From Brachionus manjavacas (taxonomy: Eukaryota > Rotifera > Eurotatoria > Ploima > Brachionidae): a stretch of 64,000 bases of DNA. The notes under the pieces were generated by a model. It was not told where the DNA came from, did not search any database, and worked only from the letters and a program-made list of their open reading frames with translations. Location: contig JAHQIY010000024.1 in NCBI GenBank assembly GCA_019054805.1, forward strand, positions 1,017,289-1,081,288, given 5' to 3'. The position numbers and the translations under genes were made by a program. Of this stretch, positions 16,852-30,600 are shown one piece after another (position 1 is the stretch's first letter; every line of letters starts with the position of its first letter).

Positions 16852-19800
16852 GATGCTTTTTACAGAAGTCGGAAAAAGGAAAAAGACAAGAAATTAGGCA
16901 CCTTCAAAAAAGTGCAAAAAACGCTTTTTTTTCGACTTTTCAAGTAAGTTTTTCGGAATAAATTTTTCGAATTTCGGAAAACCAAACATATCAATAGATA
17001 GATCCTGCAATTTTCTTGACTTTGGCTTTTACAGAACAAAAAAGGCTCAAAGATACGGAAAGTTATGCATAATGGAACTTTCAAGTGTTTTGAAATGACA
17101 GAGTTTTCAAGTGACTGCAGAATGGTCAATTTTTTAGCTATCAGAGTGATTAATATCTCAAATTCAAGAGCGCAAAAAGTTCTATATGATGCTTTTTACA
17201 GAAGTCGGAAAAAGGAAAAAGACAAGAAATTAGGCACCTTCAAAAAAGTGCAAAAAAGGCGTTTTTTTCGACTTTTCAAGTAAGTTTTTCGGAATGAATT
17301 TTTCGAATTTCGGAAAACCAAACATATCAATAGATAGATCCTGCAATTTTCTTGACTTTGGCTTTTACAGAACAAAAAAGGCTCAAAGATACTGAAAGTT
17401 ATGCATAATTGAAACTTTCAAGTGTTTTGAAATGACACAGTTTTCAAGTGACTGCAGAATGGTCAATTTTTTAGCTATCAGAGTGATTAATATCTCAAAT
17501 TCAAGAGCGCAAAAAGTTCTATATGATGCTTTTTACAGAAGTCGGAAAAAGGAAAAAGACAAGAAATTAGGCACCTTCAAAAAAGTGCAAAAAACGCGTT
17601 TTTTTCGACTTTTCAAGTAAGTTTTTCGGAATGAATTTTTCGAATTTCGGAAAACCAAACATATCAATAGATAGATCCTGCAATTTTCTTGACTTTGGCT
17701 TTTACAGAACAAAAAAAGCTCAAAGATACCGAAAGTTATGCATAATTGAAACTTTCAAGTGTTTTGAAATGACACAGTTTTCAAGTGACTGCAGAATGGT
17801 CAATTTTTTAGCTATCAGAGTGATTAATATCTCAAATTCAAGAGCGCAAAAAGTTCTATATGATGCTTTTTACAGAAGTCGGAAAAAGGAAAAAGACAAG
17901 AAATTAGGCACCTTCAAAAAAGTGCAAAAAACGCGTTTTTTTCGACTTTTCAAGTAAGTTTTTCGGAATGAATTTTTCGAATTTCGGAAAACCAAACATA
18001 TCAATAGATAGATCTTGCAATTTTCTTGACTTTGGCTTTTACAGAACAAAAAAAGCTCAAAGATACGGAAAGTTATGCATAATTGAAACTTTCAAGTGTT
18101 TTGAAATGACACAGTTTTCAAGTGACTGCAGAATGGTCAATTTTTTAGCTATCAGAGTGATTAATATCTCAAATTCAAGAGCGCAAAAAGTTCTATATGA
18201 TGCTTTTTACAGAAGTCGGAAAAAGGAAAAAGACAAGAAATTAGGCACCTTCAAAAAAGTGCAAAAAACGCGTTTTTTTCGACTTTTCAAGTAAGTTTTT
18301 CGGAATGAATTTTTCGAATTTCGGAAAACCAAACATATCAATAGATAGATCTTGCAATTTTCTTGACTTTGGCTTTTACAGAACAAAAAAAGCTCAAAGA
18401 TACGGAAAGTTATGCATAATTGAAACTTTCAAGTGTTTTGAAATGACACAGTTTTCAAGTGACTGCAGAATGGTCAATTTTTTAGCTATCAGAGTGATTA
18501 ATATCTCAAATTCAAGAGCGCAAAAAGTTCTATATGATGCTTTTTACAGAAGTCGGAAAAAGGAAAAAGACAAGAAATTAGGCACCTTCAAAAAAGTGCA
18601 AAAAACGCGTTTTTTTCGACTTTTCAAGTAAGTTTTTCGGAATGAATTTTTCGAATTTCGGAAAACCAAACATATCAATAGATAGATCTTGCAATTTTCT
18701 TGACTTTGGCTTTTACAGAACAAAAAAAACTCAAAGATACGGAAAGTTATGCATAATTGAAACTTTCAAGTGTTTTGAAATGACACAGTTTTCAAGTGAC
18801 TGCAGAATGGTCAATTTTTTAGCTATCAGAGTGATTAATATCTCAAATTCAAGAGCGCAAAAAGTTCTATATGATGCTTTTTACAGAAGTCGGAAAAAGG
18901 AAAAAGACAAGAAATTAGGCACCTTCAAAAAAGTGCAAAAAACGCGTTTTTTTCGACTTTTCAAGTAAGTTTTTCGGAATGAATTTTTCGAATTTCGGAA
19001 AACCAAACATATCAATAGATAGATCTTGCAATTTTCTTGACTTTGGCTTTTACAGAACAAAAAAAGCTCAAAGATACGGAAAGTTATGCATAATTGAAAC
19101 TTTCAAGTGTTTTGAAATGACACAGTTTTCAAGTGACTGCAGAATGGTCAATTTTTTAGCTATCAGAGTGATTAATATCTCAAATTCAAGAGCGCAAAAA
19201 GTTCTATATGATGCTTTTTACAGAAGTCGGAAAAAGGAAAAAGACAAGAAATTAGGCACCTTCAAAAAAGTGCAAAAAACGCGTTTTTTTCGACTTTTCA
19301 AGTAAGTTTTTCGGAATGAATTTTTCGAATTTCGGAAAACCAAACATATCAATAGATAGATCTTGCAATTTTCTTGACTTTGGCTTTTACAGAACAAAAA
19401 AAGCTCAAAGATACGGAAAGTTATGCATAATTGAAACTTTCAAGTGTTTTGAAATGACACAGTTTTCAAGTGACTGCAGAATGGTCAATTTTTTAGCTAT
19501 CAGAGTGATTAATATCTCAAATTCAAGAGCGCAAAAAGTTCTATATGATGCTTTTTACAGAAGTCGGAAAAAGGAAAAAGACAAGAAATTAGGCACCTTC
19601 AAAAAAGTGCAAAAAACGCGTTTTTTTCGACTTTTCAAGTAAGTTTTTCGGAATGAATTTTTCGAATTTCGGAAAACCAAACATATCAATAGATAGATCT
19701 TGCAATTTTCTTGACTTTGGCTTTTACAGAACTAAAAAAGCTCAAAGATACGGAAAGTTATGCATAATTGAAACTTTCAAGTGTTTTGAAATGACACAGT

Positions 19801-22800
19801 TTTCAAGTGACTGCAGAATGGTCAATTTTTTAGCTATCAGAGTGATTAATATCTCAAATTCAAGAGCGCAAAAAGTTCTATATGATGCTTTTTACAGAAG
19901 TCGGAAAAAGGAAAAAGACAAGAAATTAGGCACCTTCAAAAAAGTGCAAAAAACGCGTTTTTTTCGACTTTTCAAGTAAGTTTTTCGGAATGAATTTTTC
20001 GAATTTCGGAAAACCAAACATATCAATAGATAGATCTTGCAATTTTCTTGACTTTGGCTTTTACAGAACTAAAAAAGCTCAAAGATACGGAAAGTTATGC
20101 ATAATTGAAACTTTCAAGTGTTTTGAAATGACACAGTTTTCAAGTGACTGCAGAATGGTCAATTTTTTAGCTATCAGAGTGATTAATATCTCAAATTCAA
20201 GAGCGCAAAAAGTTCTATATGATGCTTTTTACAGAAGTCGGAAAAAGGAAAAAGACAAGAAATTAGGCACCTTCAAAAAAGTGCAAAAAACGCGTTTTTT
20301 TCGACTTTTCAAGTAAGTTTTTCGGAATGAATTTTTCGAATTTCGGAAAACCAAACATATCAATAGATAGATCTTGCAATTTTCTTGACTTTGGCTTTTA
20401 AAGACCAAAAAAGCTCAAAGATACGGAAAGTTATGCATAATTGAAACTTTCAAGTGTTTTGAAATGACACAGTTTTCAAGTGACTGCAGAATGGTCAATT
20501 TTTTAGCTATCAGAGTGATTAATATCTCAAATTCAAGAGCGCAAAAAGTTCTATATGATGCTTTTTACAGAAGTCGGAAAAAGGAAAAAGACAAGAAATT
20601 AGGCACCTTCAAAAAAGTGCAAAAAACGCGTTTTTTTCGACTTTTCAAGTAAGTTTTTCGGAATGAATTTTTCGAATTTCGGAAAACCAAACATATCAAT
20701 AGATAGATCTTGCAATTTTCTTGACTTTGGCTTTTACAGAACAAAAAAGCTCAAAGATACGGAAAGTTATGCATAATTGAAACTTTCAAGTGTTTTGAAA
20801 TGACACAGTTTTCAAGTGACTGCAGAATGGTCAATTTTTTAGCTATCAGAGTGATTAATATCTCAAATTCAAGAGCGCAAAAAGTTCTATATGATGCTTT
20901 TTACAGAAGTCGGAAAAAGGAAAAAGACAAGAAATTAGGCACCTTCAAAAAAGTGCAAAAAACGCGTTTTTTTCGACTTTTCAAGTAAGTTTTTCGGAAT
21001 GAATTTTTCGAATTTCGGGAAACCAAACATATCAATAGATAGATCTTGCAATTTTCTTGACTTTGGCTTTTACAGAACAAAAATAGCTCAAAGATACCGA
21101 AAGTTATGCGTAATTGAAACTTTCAAGTGTTTTGAAATGACACGGTTTTCAAGTGACTGCAGAATGGTCAATTTTTTAGCTATCAGAGTGATTAATATCT
21201 CAAATTCAAGAGCGCAAAAAGTTATATATGATGCTTTTAACAGAAGTCGGAAAAAGGAAAAAGACAAGAAATTAGGCACCTTCAAAAAAGTGCAAAAAAC
21301 GCGTTTTTTTCGACTTTTCAAGTAAGTTTTTCGGAATGAATTTTTCGAATTTCGGAAAACCAAACATATCAATAGATAGATCCTGCAATTTTCTTGACTT
21401 TGGCTTTTACAGAACAAAAAAAGCTCAAAGATACGGAAAGTTATGCATAATTGAAACTTTCAAGTGTTTTGAAATGACACAGTTTTCAAGTGACTGCAGA
21501 ATGGTCAATTTTTTAGCTATCAGAGTGATTAATATCTCAAATTCAAGAGCGCAAAAAGTTCTATATGATGCTTTTTACAGAAGTCGGAAAAAGGAAAAAG
21601 ACAAGAAATTAGGCACCTTCAAAAAAGTGCAAAAAACGCGTTTTTTCGACTTTTCAAGTAAGTTTTTCGGAATGAATTTTTCGAATTTCGGAAAACCAAA
21701 CATTTCAATAGATAGATCCTGCAATTTTCTTGACTTTGGCTTTTACAAAACAAAAAAAACTCAAAGATACGGAAAGTTATGCATAATTGAAACTTTCAAG
21801 TGTTTTGAAATGACACAGTTTTCAAGTGACTGCAGAATGGTCAATTTTTTAGCTATCAGAGTGATTAATATCTCAAATTCAAGAGCGCAAAAAGTTCTAT
21901 ATGATGCTTTTTACAGAAGTCGGAAAAAGGAAAAAGACAAGAAATTAGGCACCTTCAAAAAAGTGCAAAAAACGCGTTTTTTTCGACTTTTCAAGTAAGT
22001 TTTTCGGAATGAATTTTTCGAATTTCGGAAAACCAAACATATCAATAGATAGATCTTGCAATTTTCTTGACTTTGGCTTTTACAGAACAAAAAAAGCTCA
22101 AAGATACGGAAAGTTATGCATAATTGAAACTTTCAAGTGTTTTGAAATGACACAGTTTTCAAGTGACTGCAGAATGGTCAATTTTTTAGCTATCAGAGTG
22201 ATTAATATCTCAAATTCAAGAGCGCAAAAAGTTCTATATGATGCTTTTTACAGAAGTCGGAAAAAGGAAAAAGACAAGAAATTAGGCACCTTCAAAAAAG
22301 TGCAAAAAACGCGTTTTTTTCGACTTTTCAAGTAAGTTTTTCGGAATGAATTTTTCGAATTTCGGAAAACCAAACATATCAATAGATAGATCTTGCAATT
22401 TTCTTGACTTTGGCTTTTACAGAACAAAAAAAAATTCAAAGATCCGGAAAGTTATGCAAAATTGAAACTTTCAAGTGTTTTGAAATGACACAGTTTTCAA
22501 GTGACTGCAGAATGGTCAATTTTTTAGCTATCAGAGTGATTAATATCTCAAATTCAAGAGCGCAAAAAGTTCTATATGATGCTTTTTACAGAAGTCGGAA
22601 AAAATAAAAAGACAAGAAATTAGGCACCTTCAAAAAAGTGCAAAAAACGCGTTTTTTTCGACTTTTCAAGTAAGTTTTTCGGAATGAATTTTTCGAATTT
22701 CGGAAAACCAAACATATCAATAGATAGATCTTGCAATTTTCTTGACTTTGGCTTTTACAGAACAAAAAAAGCTCAAAGATACTGAAAGTTATGCATAATT

Positions 22801-24690
22801 GAAACTTTCAAGTGTTTTGAAATGACACAGTTTTCAAGTGACTGCAGAATGGTCAATTTTTTAGCTATCAGAGTGATTAATATCTCAAATTCAAGAGCGC
22901 AAAAAGTTCTATATGATGCTTTTTACAGAAGTCGGAAAAAGGAAAAAGACAAGAAATTAGGCACCTTCAAAAAAGTGCAAAAAACGCGTTTTTTTCGACT
23001 TTTCAAGTAAGTTTTTCGGAATGAATTTTTCGAATTTCGGAAAACCAAACATATCAATAGATAGATCCTGCAATTTTCTTGACTTTGGCTTTTACAGAAC
23101 AAAAAAAGCTCAAAGATACGGAAAGTTATGCATAATTGAAACTTTCAAGTGTTTTGAAATGACACAGTTTTCAAGTGACTGCAGAATGGTCAATTTTTTA
23201 GCTATCAGAGTGATTAATATCTCAAATTCAAGAGCGCAAAAAGTTCTATATGATGCTTTTTACAGAAGTCGGAAAAAGGAAAAAGACAAGAAATTAGGCA
23301 CCTTCAAAAAAGTGCAAAAAACGCGTTTTTTTCGACTTTTCAAGTAAGTTTTTCGGAATGAATTTTTCGAATTTCGGAAAACCAAACATATCAATAGATA
23401 GATCTTGCAATTTTCTTGACTTTGGCTTTTACAGAACCAAAAAAGCTCAAAGATACGGAAAGTTATGCATAATTGAAACTTTCAAGTGTTTTGAAATGAC
23501 ACAGTTTTCAAGTGACTGCAGAATGGTCAATTTTTTAGCTATCAGAGTGATTAATATCTCAAATTCAAGAGCGCAAAAAGTTCTATATGATGCTTTTTAC
23601 AGAAGTCGGAAAAAGGAAAAAGACAAGAAATTAGGCACCTTCAAAAAAGTGCAAAAAACGCGTTTTTTTCGACTTTTCAAGTAAGTTTTTCGGAATGAAT
23701 TTTTCGAATTTCGGAAAACCAAACATATCAATAGATAGATCTTGCAATTTTCTTGACTTTGGCTTTTACAGAACTAAAAAAGCTCAAAGATACGGAAAGT
23801 TATGCATAATTGAAACTTTCAAGTGTTTTGAAATGACACAGTTTTCAAGTGACTGCAGAATGGTCAATTTTTTAGCTATCAGAGTGATTAATATCTCAAA
23901 TTCAAGAGCGCAAAAAGTTCTATATGATGCTTTTTACAGAAGTCGGAAAAAGGAAAAAGACAAGAAATTAGGCACCTTCAAAAAAGTGCAAAAAACGCGT
24001 TTTTTTCGACTTTTCAAGTAAGTTTTTCGGAATGAATTTTTCGAATTTCGGAAAACCAAACATATCAATAGATAGATCTTGCAATTTTCTTGACTTTGGC
24101 TTTTACAGAACCAAAAAAGCTCAAAGATACGGAAAGTTATGCATAATTGAAACTTTCAAGTGTTTTGAAATGACACAGTTTTCAAGTGACTGCAGAATGG
24201 TCAATTTTTTAGCTATCAGAGTGATTAATATCTCAAATTCAAGAGCGCAAAAAGTTCTATATGATGCTTTTTACAGAAGTCGGAAAAAGGAAAAAGACAA
24301 GAAATTAGGCACCTTCAAAAAAGTGCAAAAAACGCGTTTTTTTCGACTTTTCAAGTAAGTTTTTCGGAATGAATTTTTCGAATTTCGGAAAACCAAACAT
24401 ATCAATAGATAGATCTTGCAATTTTCTTGACTTTGGCTTTTACAGAACAAAAAAAGCTCAAAGATACGGAAAGTTATGCATAATTGAAACTTTCAAGTGT
24501 TTTGAAATGACACAGTTTTCAAGTGACTGCAGAATGGTCAATTTTTTAGCTATCAGAGTGATTAATATCTCAAATTCAAGAGCGCAAAAAGTTCTATATG
24601 ATGCTTTTTACAGAAGTCGGAAAAAGGAAAAAGACAAGAAATTAGGCACCTTCAAAAAAGTGCAAAAAACGCGTTTTTTTCGACTTTTCA
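16848..24690 (+). repeat. Satellite block A (AAGTAAG units)
   Basis: Every unit from 16,940 through about 24,355 reads TTTTCAAGTAAGTTTTTCGG at the unit junction. The BglII-destroying variant GATCCTGC (instead of GATCTTGC) occurs only here and in the left edge (for example 17,340, 17,680, 21,380, 23,065). About 23 units. Confidence 0.85.
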
Positions 24691-27600
24691 AGTACGTTTT
24701 TCGGAATGAATTTTTCGAATTTCGGAAAACCAAACATATCAATAGATAGATCTTGCAATTTTCTTGACTTTGGCTTTTACAGAACCAAAAAAGCTCAAAG
24801 ATACGGAAAGTTATGCATAATTGAAACTTTCAAGTGTTTTGAAATGACACAGTTTTCAAGTGACTGCAGAATGGTCAATTTTTTAGCTATCAGAGTGATT
24901 AATATCTCAAATTCAAGAGCGCAAAAAGTTCTATATGATGCTTTTTACAGAAGTCGGAAAAAGGAAAAAGACAAGAAATTAGGCACCTTCAAAAAAGTGC
25001 AAAAAACGCGTTTTTTTCGACTTTTCAATTCCTTTTTTCGGAAAGAATTTTTCGAATTTCGGAAAACCAAACATATCAATAGATAGATCTTGCAATTTTC
25101 TTGACTTTGGCTTTTACTGAACTAAAAAAGCTCAAAGATACGGAAAGTTATGCATAATTGAAACTTTCAAGTGTTTTGAAATGACACAGTTTTCAAGTGA
25201 CTGCAGAATGGTCAATTTTTTAGCTATCAGAGTGATTAATATCTCAAATTCAAGAGCGCAAAAAGTTCTATATGATGCTTTTTACAGAAGTCGGAAAAAG
25301 GAAAAAGACAAGAAATTAGGCACCTTCAAAAAAGTGCAAAAAACGCGTTTTTTTCGACTTTTCAAGTACGTTTTTCGGAATGAATTTTTCGAATTTCGGA
25401 AAACCAAACATATCAATAGATAGATCTTGCAATTTTCTTGACTTTGGCTTTTACAGAACTAAAAAAGCTCAAAGATACGGAAAGTTATGCATAATTGAAA
25501 CTTTCAAGTGTTTTGAAATGACACAGTTTTCAAGTGACTGCAGAATGGTCAATTTTTTAGCTATCAGAGTGATTAATATCTCAAATTCAAGAGCGCAAAA
25601 AGTTCTATATGATGCTTTTTACAGAAGTCGGAAAAAGGAAAAAGACAAGAAATTAGGCACCTTCAAAAAAGTGCAAAAAACGCGTTTTTTTCGACTTTTC
25701 AAGTACGTTTTTCGGAATGAATTTTTCGAATTTCGGGAAACCGAACATATCAATAGATAGATCTTGCAATTTTCTTGACTTTGGCTTTTACAGAACAAAA
25801 AAAAGTCAAAGATACCGAAAGTTATGCATAATTGAAACTTTCAAGTGTTTTGAAATGACACAGTTTTCAAGTGACTGCAGAATGGTCAATTTTTTAGCTA
25901 TCAGAGTGATTAATATCTCAAATTCAAGAGCGCAAAAAGTTCTATATGATGCTTTTTACAGAAGTCGGAAAAAGGAAAAAGACAAGAAATTAGGCACCTT
26001 CAAAAAAGTGCAAAAAACGCGTTTTTTTCGACTTTTCAAGTACGTTTTTCGGAATGAATTTTTCGAATTTCGGAAAACCAAACATATCAATAGATAGATC
26101 TTGCAATTTTCTTGACTTTGGCTTTTACAGAACCAAAAAAGCTCAAAGATACGGAAAGTTATGCATAATTGAAACTTTCAAGTGTTTTGAAATGACACAG
26201 TTTTCAAGTGACTGCAGAATGGTCAATTTTTTAGCTATCAGAGTGATTAATATCTCAAATTCAAGAGCGCAAAAAGTTCTATATGATGCTTTTTACAGAA
26301 GTCGGAAAAAAGAAAAAGACAAGAAATTAGGCACCTTCAAAAAAGTGCAAAAAACGCGTTTTTTCGACTTTTCAATTCCTTTTTTCGGAATCAATTTTTC
26401 GAATTTCGGAAAACCAAACATATCAATAGATAGATCTTGCAATTTTCTTGACTTTGGCTTTTACAGAACAAAAAAAGCTCAAAGATACGGAAAGTTATGC
26501 ATAATTGAAACTTTCAAGTGTTTTGAAATGACACAGTTTTCAAGTGACTGCAGAATGGTCAATTTTTTAGCTATCAGAGTGATTAATATCTCAAATTCAA
26601 GAGCGCAAAAAGTTCTATATGATGCTTTTTACAGAAGTCGGAAAAAGGAAAAAGACAAGAAATTAGGCACCTTCAAAAAACGCGTTTTTTTCGACTTTTC
26701 AATTCCTTTTTACGGAATGAATTTTTCGAATTTCGGAAAACCAAACATATCAATAGATAGATCTTGCAATTTTCTTGACTTTGGCTTTTACAGAACAAAA
26801 AAAGCTCAAAGATACGGAAAGTTATGCATAATTGAAACTTTCAAGTGTTTTGAAATGACACAGTTTTCAAGTGACTGCAGAATGGTCAATTTTTTAGCTA
26901 TCAGAGTGATTAATATCTCAAATTCAAGAGCGCAAAAAGTTCTATATGATGCTTTTTACAGAAGTCGGAAAAAGGAAAAAGACAAGAAATTAGGCACCTT
27001 CAAAAAAGTGCAAAAAACGCGTTTTTTTCGACTTTTCAAGTACGTTTTTCGGAATGAATTTTTCGAATTTCGGAAAACCAAACATATCAATAGATAGATC
27101 TTGCAATTTTCTTGACTTTGGCTTTTACAGAACAAAAAAGCTCAAAGATACGGAAAGTTATGCATAATTGAAACTTTCAAGTGTTTTGAAATGACACAGT
27201 TTTCAAGTGACTGCAGAATGGTCAATTTTTTAGCTATCAGAGTGATTAATATCTCAAATTCAAGAGCGCAAAAAGTTCTATATGATGCTTTTTACAGAAG
27301 TCGGAAAAAGGAAAAAGACAAGAAATTAGGCACCTTCAAAAAAGTGCAAAAAACGCGTTTTTTTCGACTTTTCAAGTACGTTTTTCGGAATGAATTTTTC
27401 GAATTTCGGGAAACCAAACATATCAATAGATAGATCTTGCAATTTTCTTGACTTTGGCTTTTACAGAACAAAAAATGCTCAAAGATACGGAAAGTTATGC
27501 ATAATTGAAACTTTCAAGTGTTTTGAAATGACACAGTTTTCAAGTGACTGCAGAATGGTCAATTTTTTAGCTATCAGAGTGATTAATATCTCAAATTCAA

Positions 27601-30600
27601 GAGCGCAAAAAGTTCTATATGATGCTTTTTACAGAAGTCGAAAAAAGGAAAAAGACAAGAAATTAGGCACCTTCAAAAAAGTGCAAAAACGCGTTTTTTT
27701 CGACTTTTCAAGTAAGTTTTTCGGGATGAATTTTTCGAATTTCGGAAAACCAAACATATCAATAGATAGATCTTGCAATTTTCTTGTCTTTGGTTTTTAC
27801 AGAACAAAAAAAGCTCAAAGATACGGAAAGTTATGCATAATTGAAACTTTCAAGTGTTTTGAAATGACACAGTTTTCAAGTGACTGCAGAATGGTCAATT
27901 TTTTAGCTATCAGAGTGATTAATATCTCAAATTCAAGAGCGCAAAAAGTTCTATATGATGCTTTTTACAGAAGTCGGAAAAAGGAAAAAGACAAGAAATT
28001 AGGCACCTTCAAAAAAGTGCAAAAAACGCGTTTTTTTCGACTTTTCAAGTACGTTTTTCGGAATGAATTTTTCGAATTTCGGAAAACCAAACATATCAAT
28101 AGATAGATCTTGCAATTTTCTTGACTTTGGCTTTTACAGAACAAAAAAAACTCAAAGATACGGAAAGTTATGCATAATTGAAACTTTCAAGTGTTTTGAA
28201 ATGACACAGTTTTCAAGTGACTGCAGAATGGTCAATTTTTTAGCTATCAGAGTGATTAATATCTCAAATTCAAGAGCGCAAAAAGTTCTATATGATGCTT
28301 TTTACAGAAGTCGGAAAAAGGAAAAAGACAAGAAATTAGGCACCTTCAAAAAAGTGCAAAAAACGCGTTTTTTTCGACTTTTCAATTACGTTTTTCAGAA
28401 TGAATTTTTCGAATTTCGGAAAACCAAACATATCAATAGATAGATCTTGCAATTTTCTTGACTTTGGCTTTTACAGAACAAAAAAAGCTCAAAGATACGG
28501 AAAGTTATGCATAATTGAAACTTTCAAGTGTTTTGAAATGACACAGTTTTCAAGTGACTGCAGAATGGTCAATTTTTTAGCTATCAGAGTGATTAATATC
28601 TCAAATTCAAGAGCGCAAAAAGTTCTATATGATGCTTTTTACAGAAGTCGGAAAAAGGAAAAAGACAAGAAATTAGGCACCTTCAAAAAAGTGCAAAAAA
28701 CGCGTTTTTTTCGACTTTTCAAGTACGTTTTTCGGAATGAATTTTTCGAATTTCGGAAAACCAAACATATCAATAGATAGATCTTGCAATTTTCTTGACT
28801 TTGGCTTTTACAGAACAAAATAGCTCAAAGATACGGAAAGTTATGCATAATTGAAACTTTCAAGTGTTTTGAAATGACACAGTTTTCAAGTGACTGCAGA
28901 ATGGTCAATTTTTTAGCTATCAGAGTGATTAATATCTCAAATTCAAGAGCGCAAAAAGTTCTATATGATGCTTTTTACAGAAGTCGGAAAAAGGAAAAAG
29001 ACAAGAAATTAGGCACCTTCAAAAAAGTGCAAAAAACGCGTTTTTTTCGACTTTTCAAGTACGTTTTTCGGAATGAATTTTTCGAATTTCGGAAAACCAA
29101 ACATATCAATAGATAGATCTTGCAATTTTCTTGACTTTGGCTTTTACAGAACTAAAAAAGCTCAAAGATACGGAAAGTTATGCATAATTGAAACTTTCAA
29201 GTGTTTTGAAATGACACAGTTTTCAAGTGACTGCAGAATGGTCAATTTTTTAGCTATCAGAGTGATTAATATCTCAAATTCAAGAGCGCAAAAAGTTCTA
29301 TATGATGCTTTTTACAGAAGTCGGAAAAAGGAAAAAGACAAGAAATTAGGCACCTTCAAAAAAGTGCAAAAAACGCGTTTTTTTCGACTTTTCAAGTACG
29401 TTTTTCGGAATGAATTTTTCGAATTTCGGAAAACCAAACATATCAATAGATAGATCTTGCAATTTTCTTGACTTTGGCTTTTACAGAACTAAAAAAGCTC
29501 AAAGATACGGAAAGTTATGCATAATTGAAACTTTCAAGTGTTTTGAAATGACACAGTTTTCAAGTGACTGCAGAATGGTCAATTTTTTAGCTATCAGAGT
29601 GATTAATATCTCAAATTCAAGAGCGCAAAAAGTTCTATATGATGCTTTTTACAGAAGTCGGAAAAAGGAAAAAGACAAGAAATTAGGCACCTTCAAAAAA
29701 GTGCAAAAAACGCGTTTTTTTCGACTTTTCAAGTACGTTTTTCGGAATGAATTTTTCGAATTTCGGAAAACCAAACATATCAATAGATAGATCTTGCAAT
29801 TTTCTTGACTTTGGCTTTTACAGAACTAAAAAAGCTCAAAGATACGGAAAGTTATGCATAATTGAAACTTTCAAGTGTTTTGAAATGACACAGTTTTCAA
29901 GTGACTGCAGAATGGTCAATTTTTTAGCTATCAGAGTGATTAATATCTCAAATTCAAGAGCGCAAAAAGTTCTATATGATGCTTTTTACAGAAGTCGGAA
30001 AAAGGAAAAAGACAAGAAATTAGGCACCTTCAAAAAAGTGCAAAAAACGCGTTTTTTTCGACTTTTCAAGTACGTTTTTCGGAATGAATTTTTCGAATTT
30101 CGGAAAACCAAACATATCAATAGATAGATCTTGCAATTTTCTTGACTTTGGCTTTTACAGAACTAAAAAAGCTCAAAGATACGGAAAGTTATGCATAATT
30201 GAAACTTTCAAGTGTTTTGAAATGACACAGTTTTCAAGTGACTGCAGAATGGTCAATTTTTTAGCTATCAGAGTGATTAATATCTCAAATTCAAGAGCGC
30301 AAAAAGTTCTATATGATGCTTTTTACAGAAGTCGGAAAAAGGAAAAAGACAAGAAATTAGGCACCTTCAAAAAAGTGCAAAAAACGCGTTTTTTTCGACT
30401 TTTCAATTCCTTTTTACGGAATCAATTTTTCGAATTTCGGAAAACCAAACATATCAATAGATAGATCTTGCAATTTTCTTGACTTTGGCTTTTACAGAAC
30501 AAAAAAAGCTCAAAGATACGGAAAGTTATGCATAATTGAAACTTTCAAGTGTTTTGAAATGACACAGTTTTCAAGTGACTGCAGAATGGTCAATTTTTTA

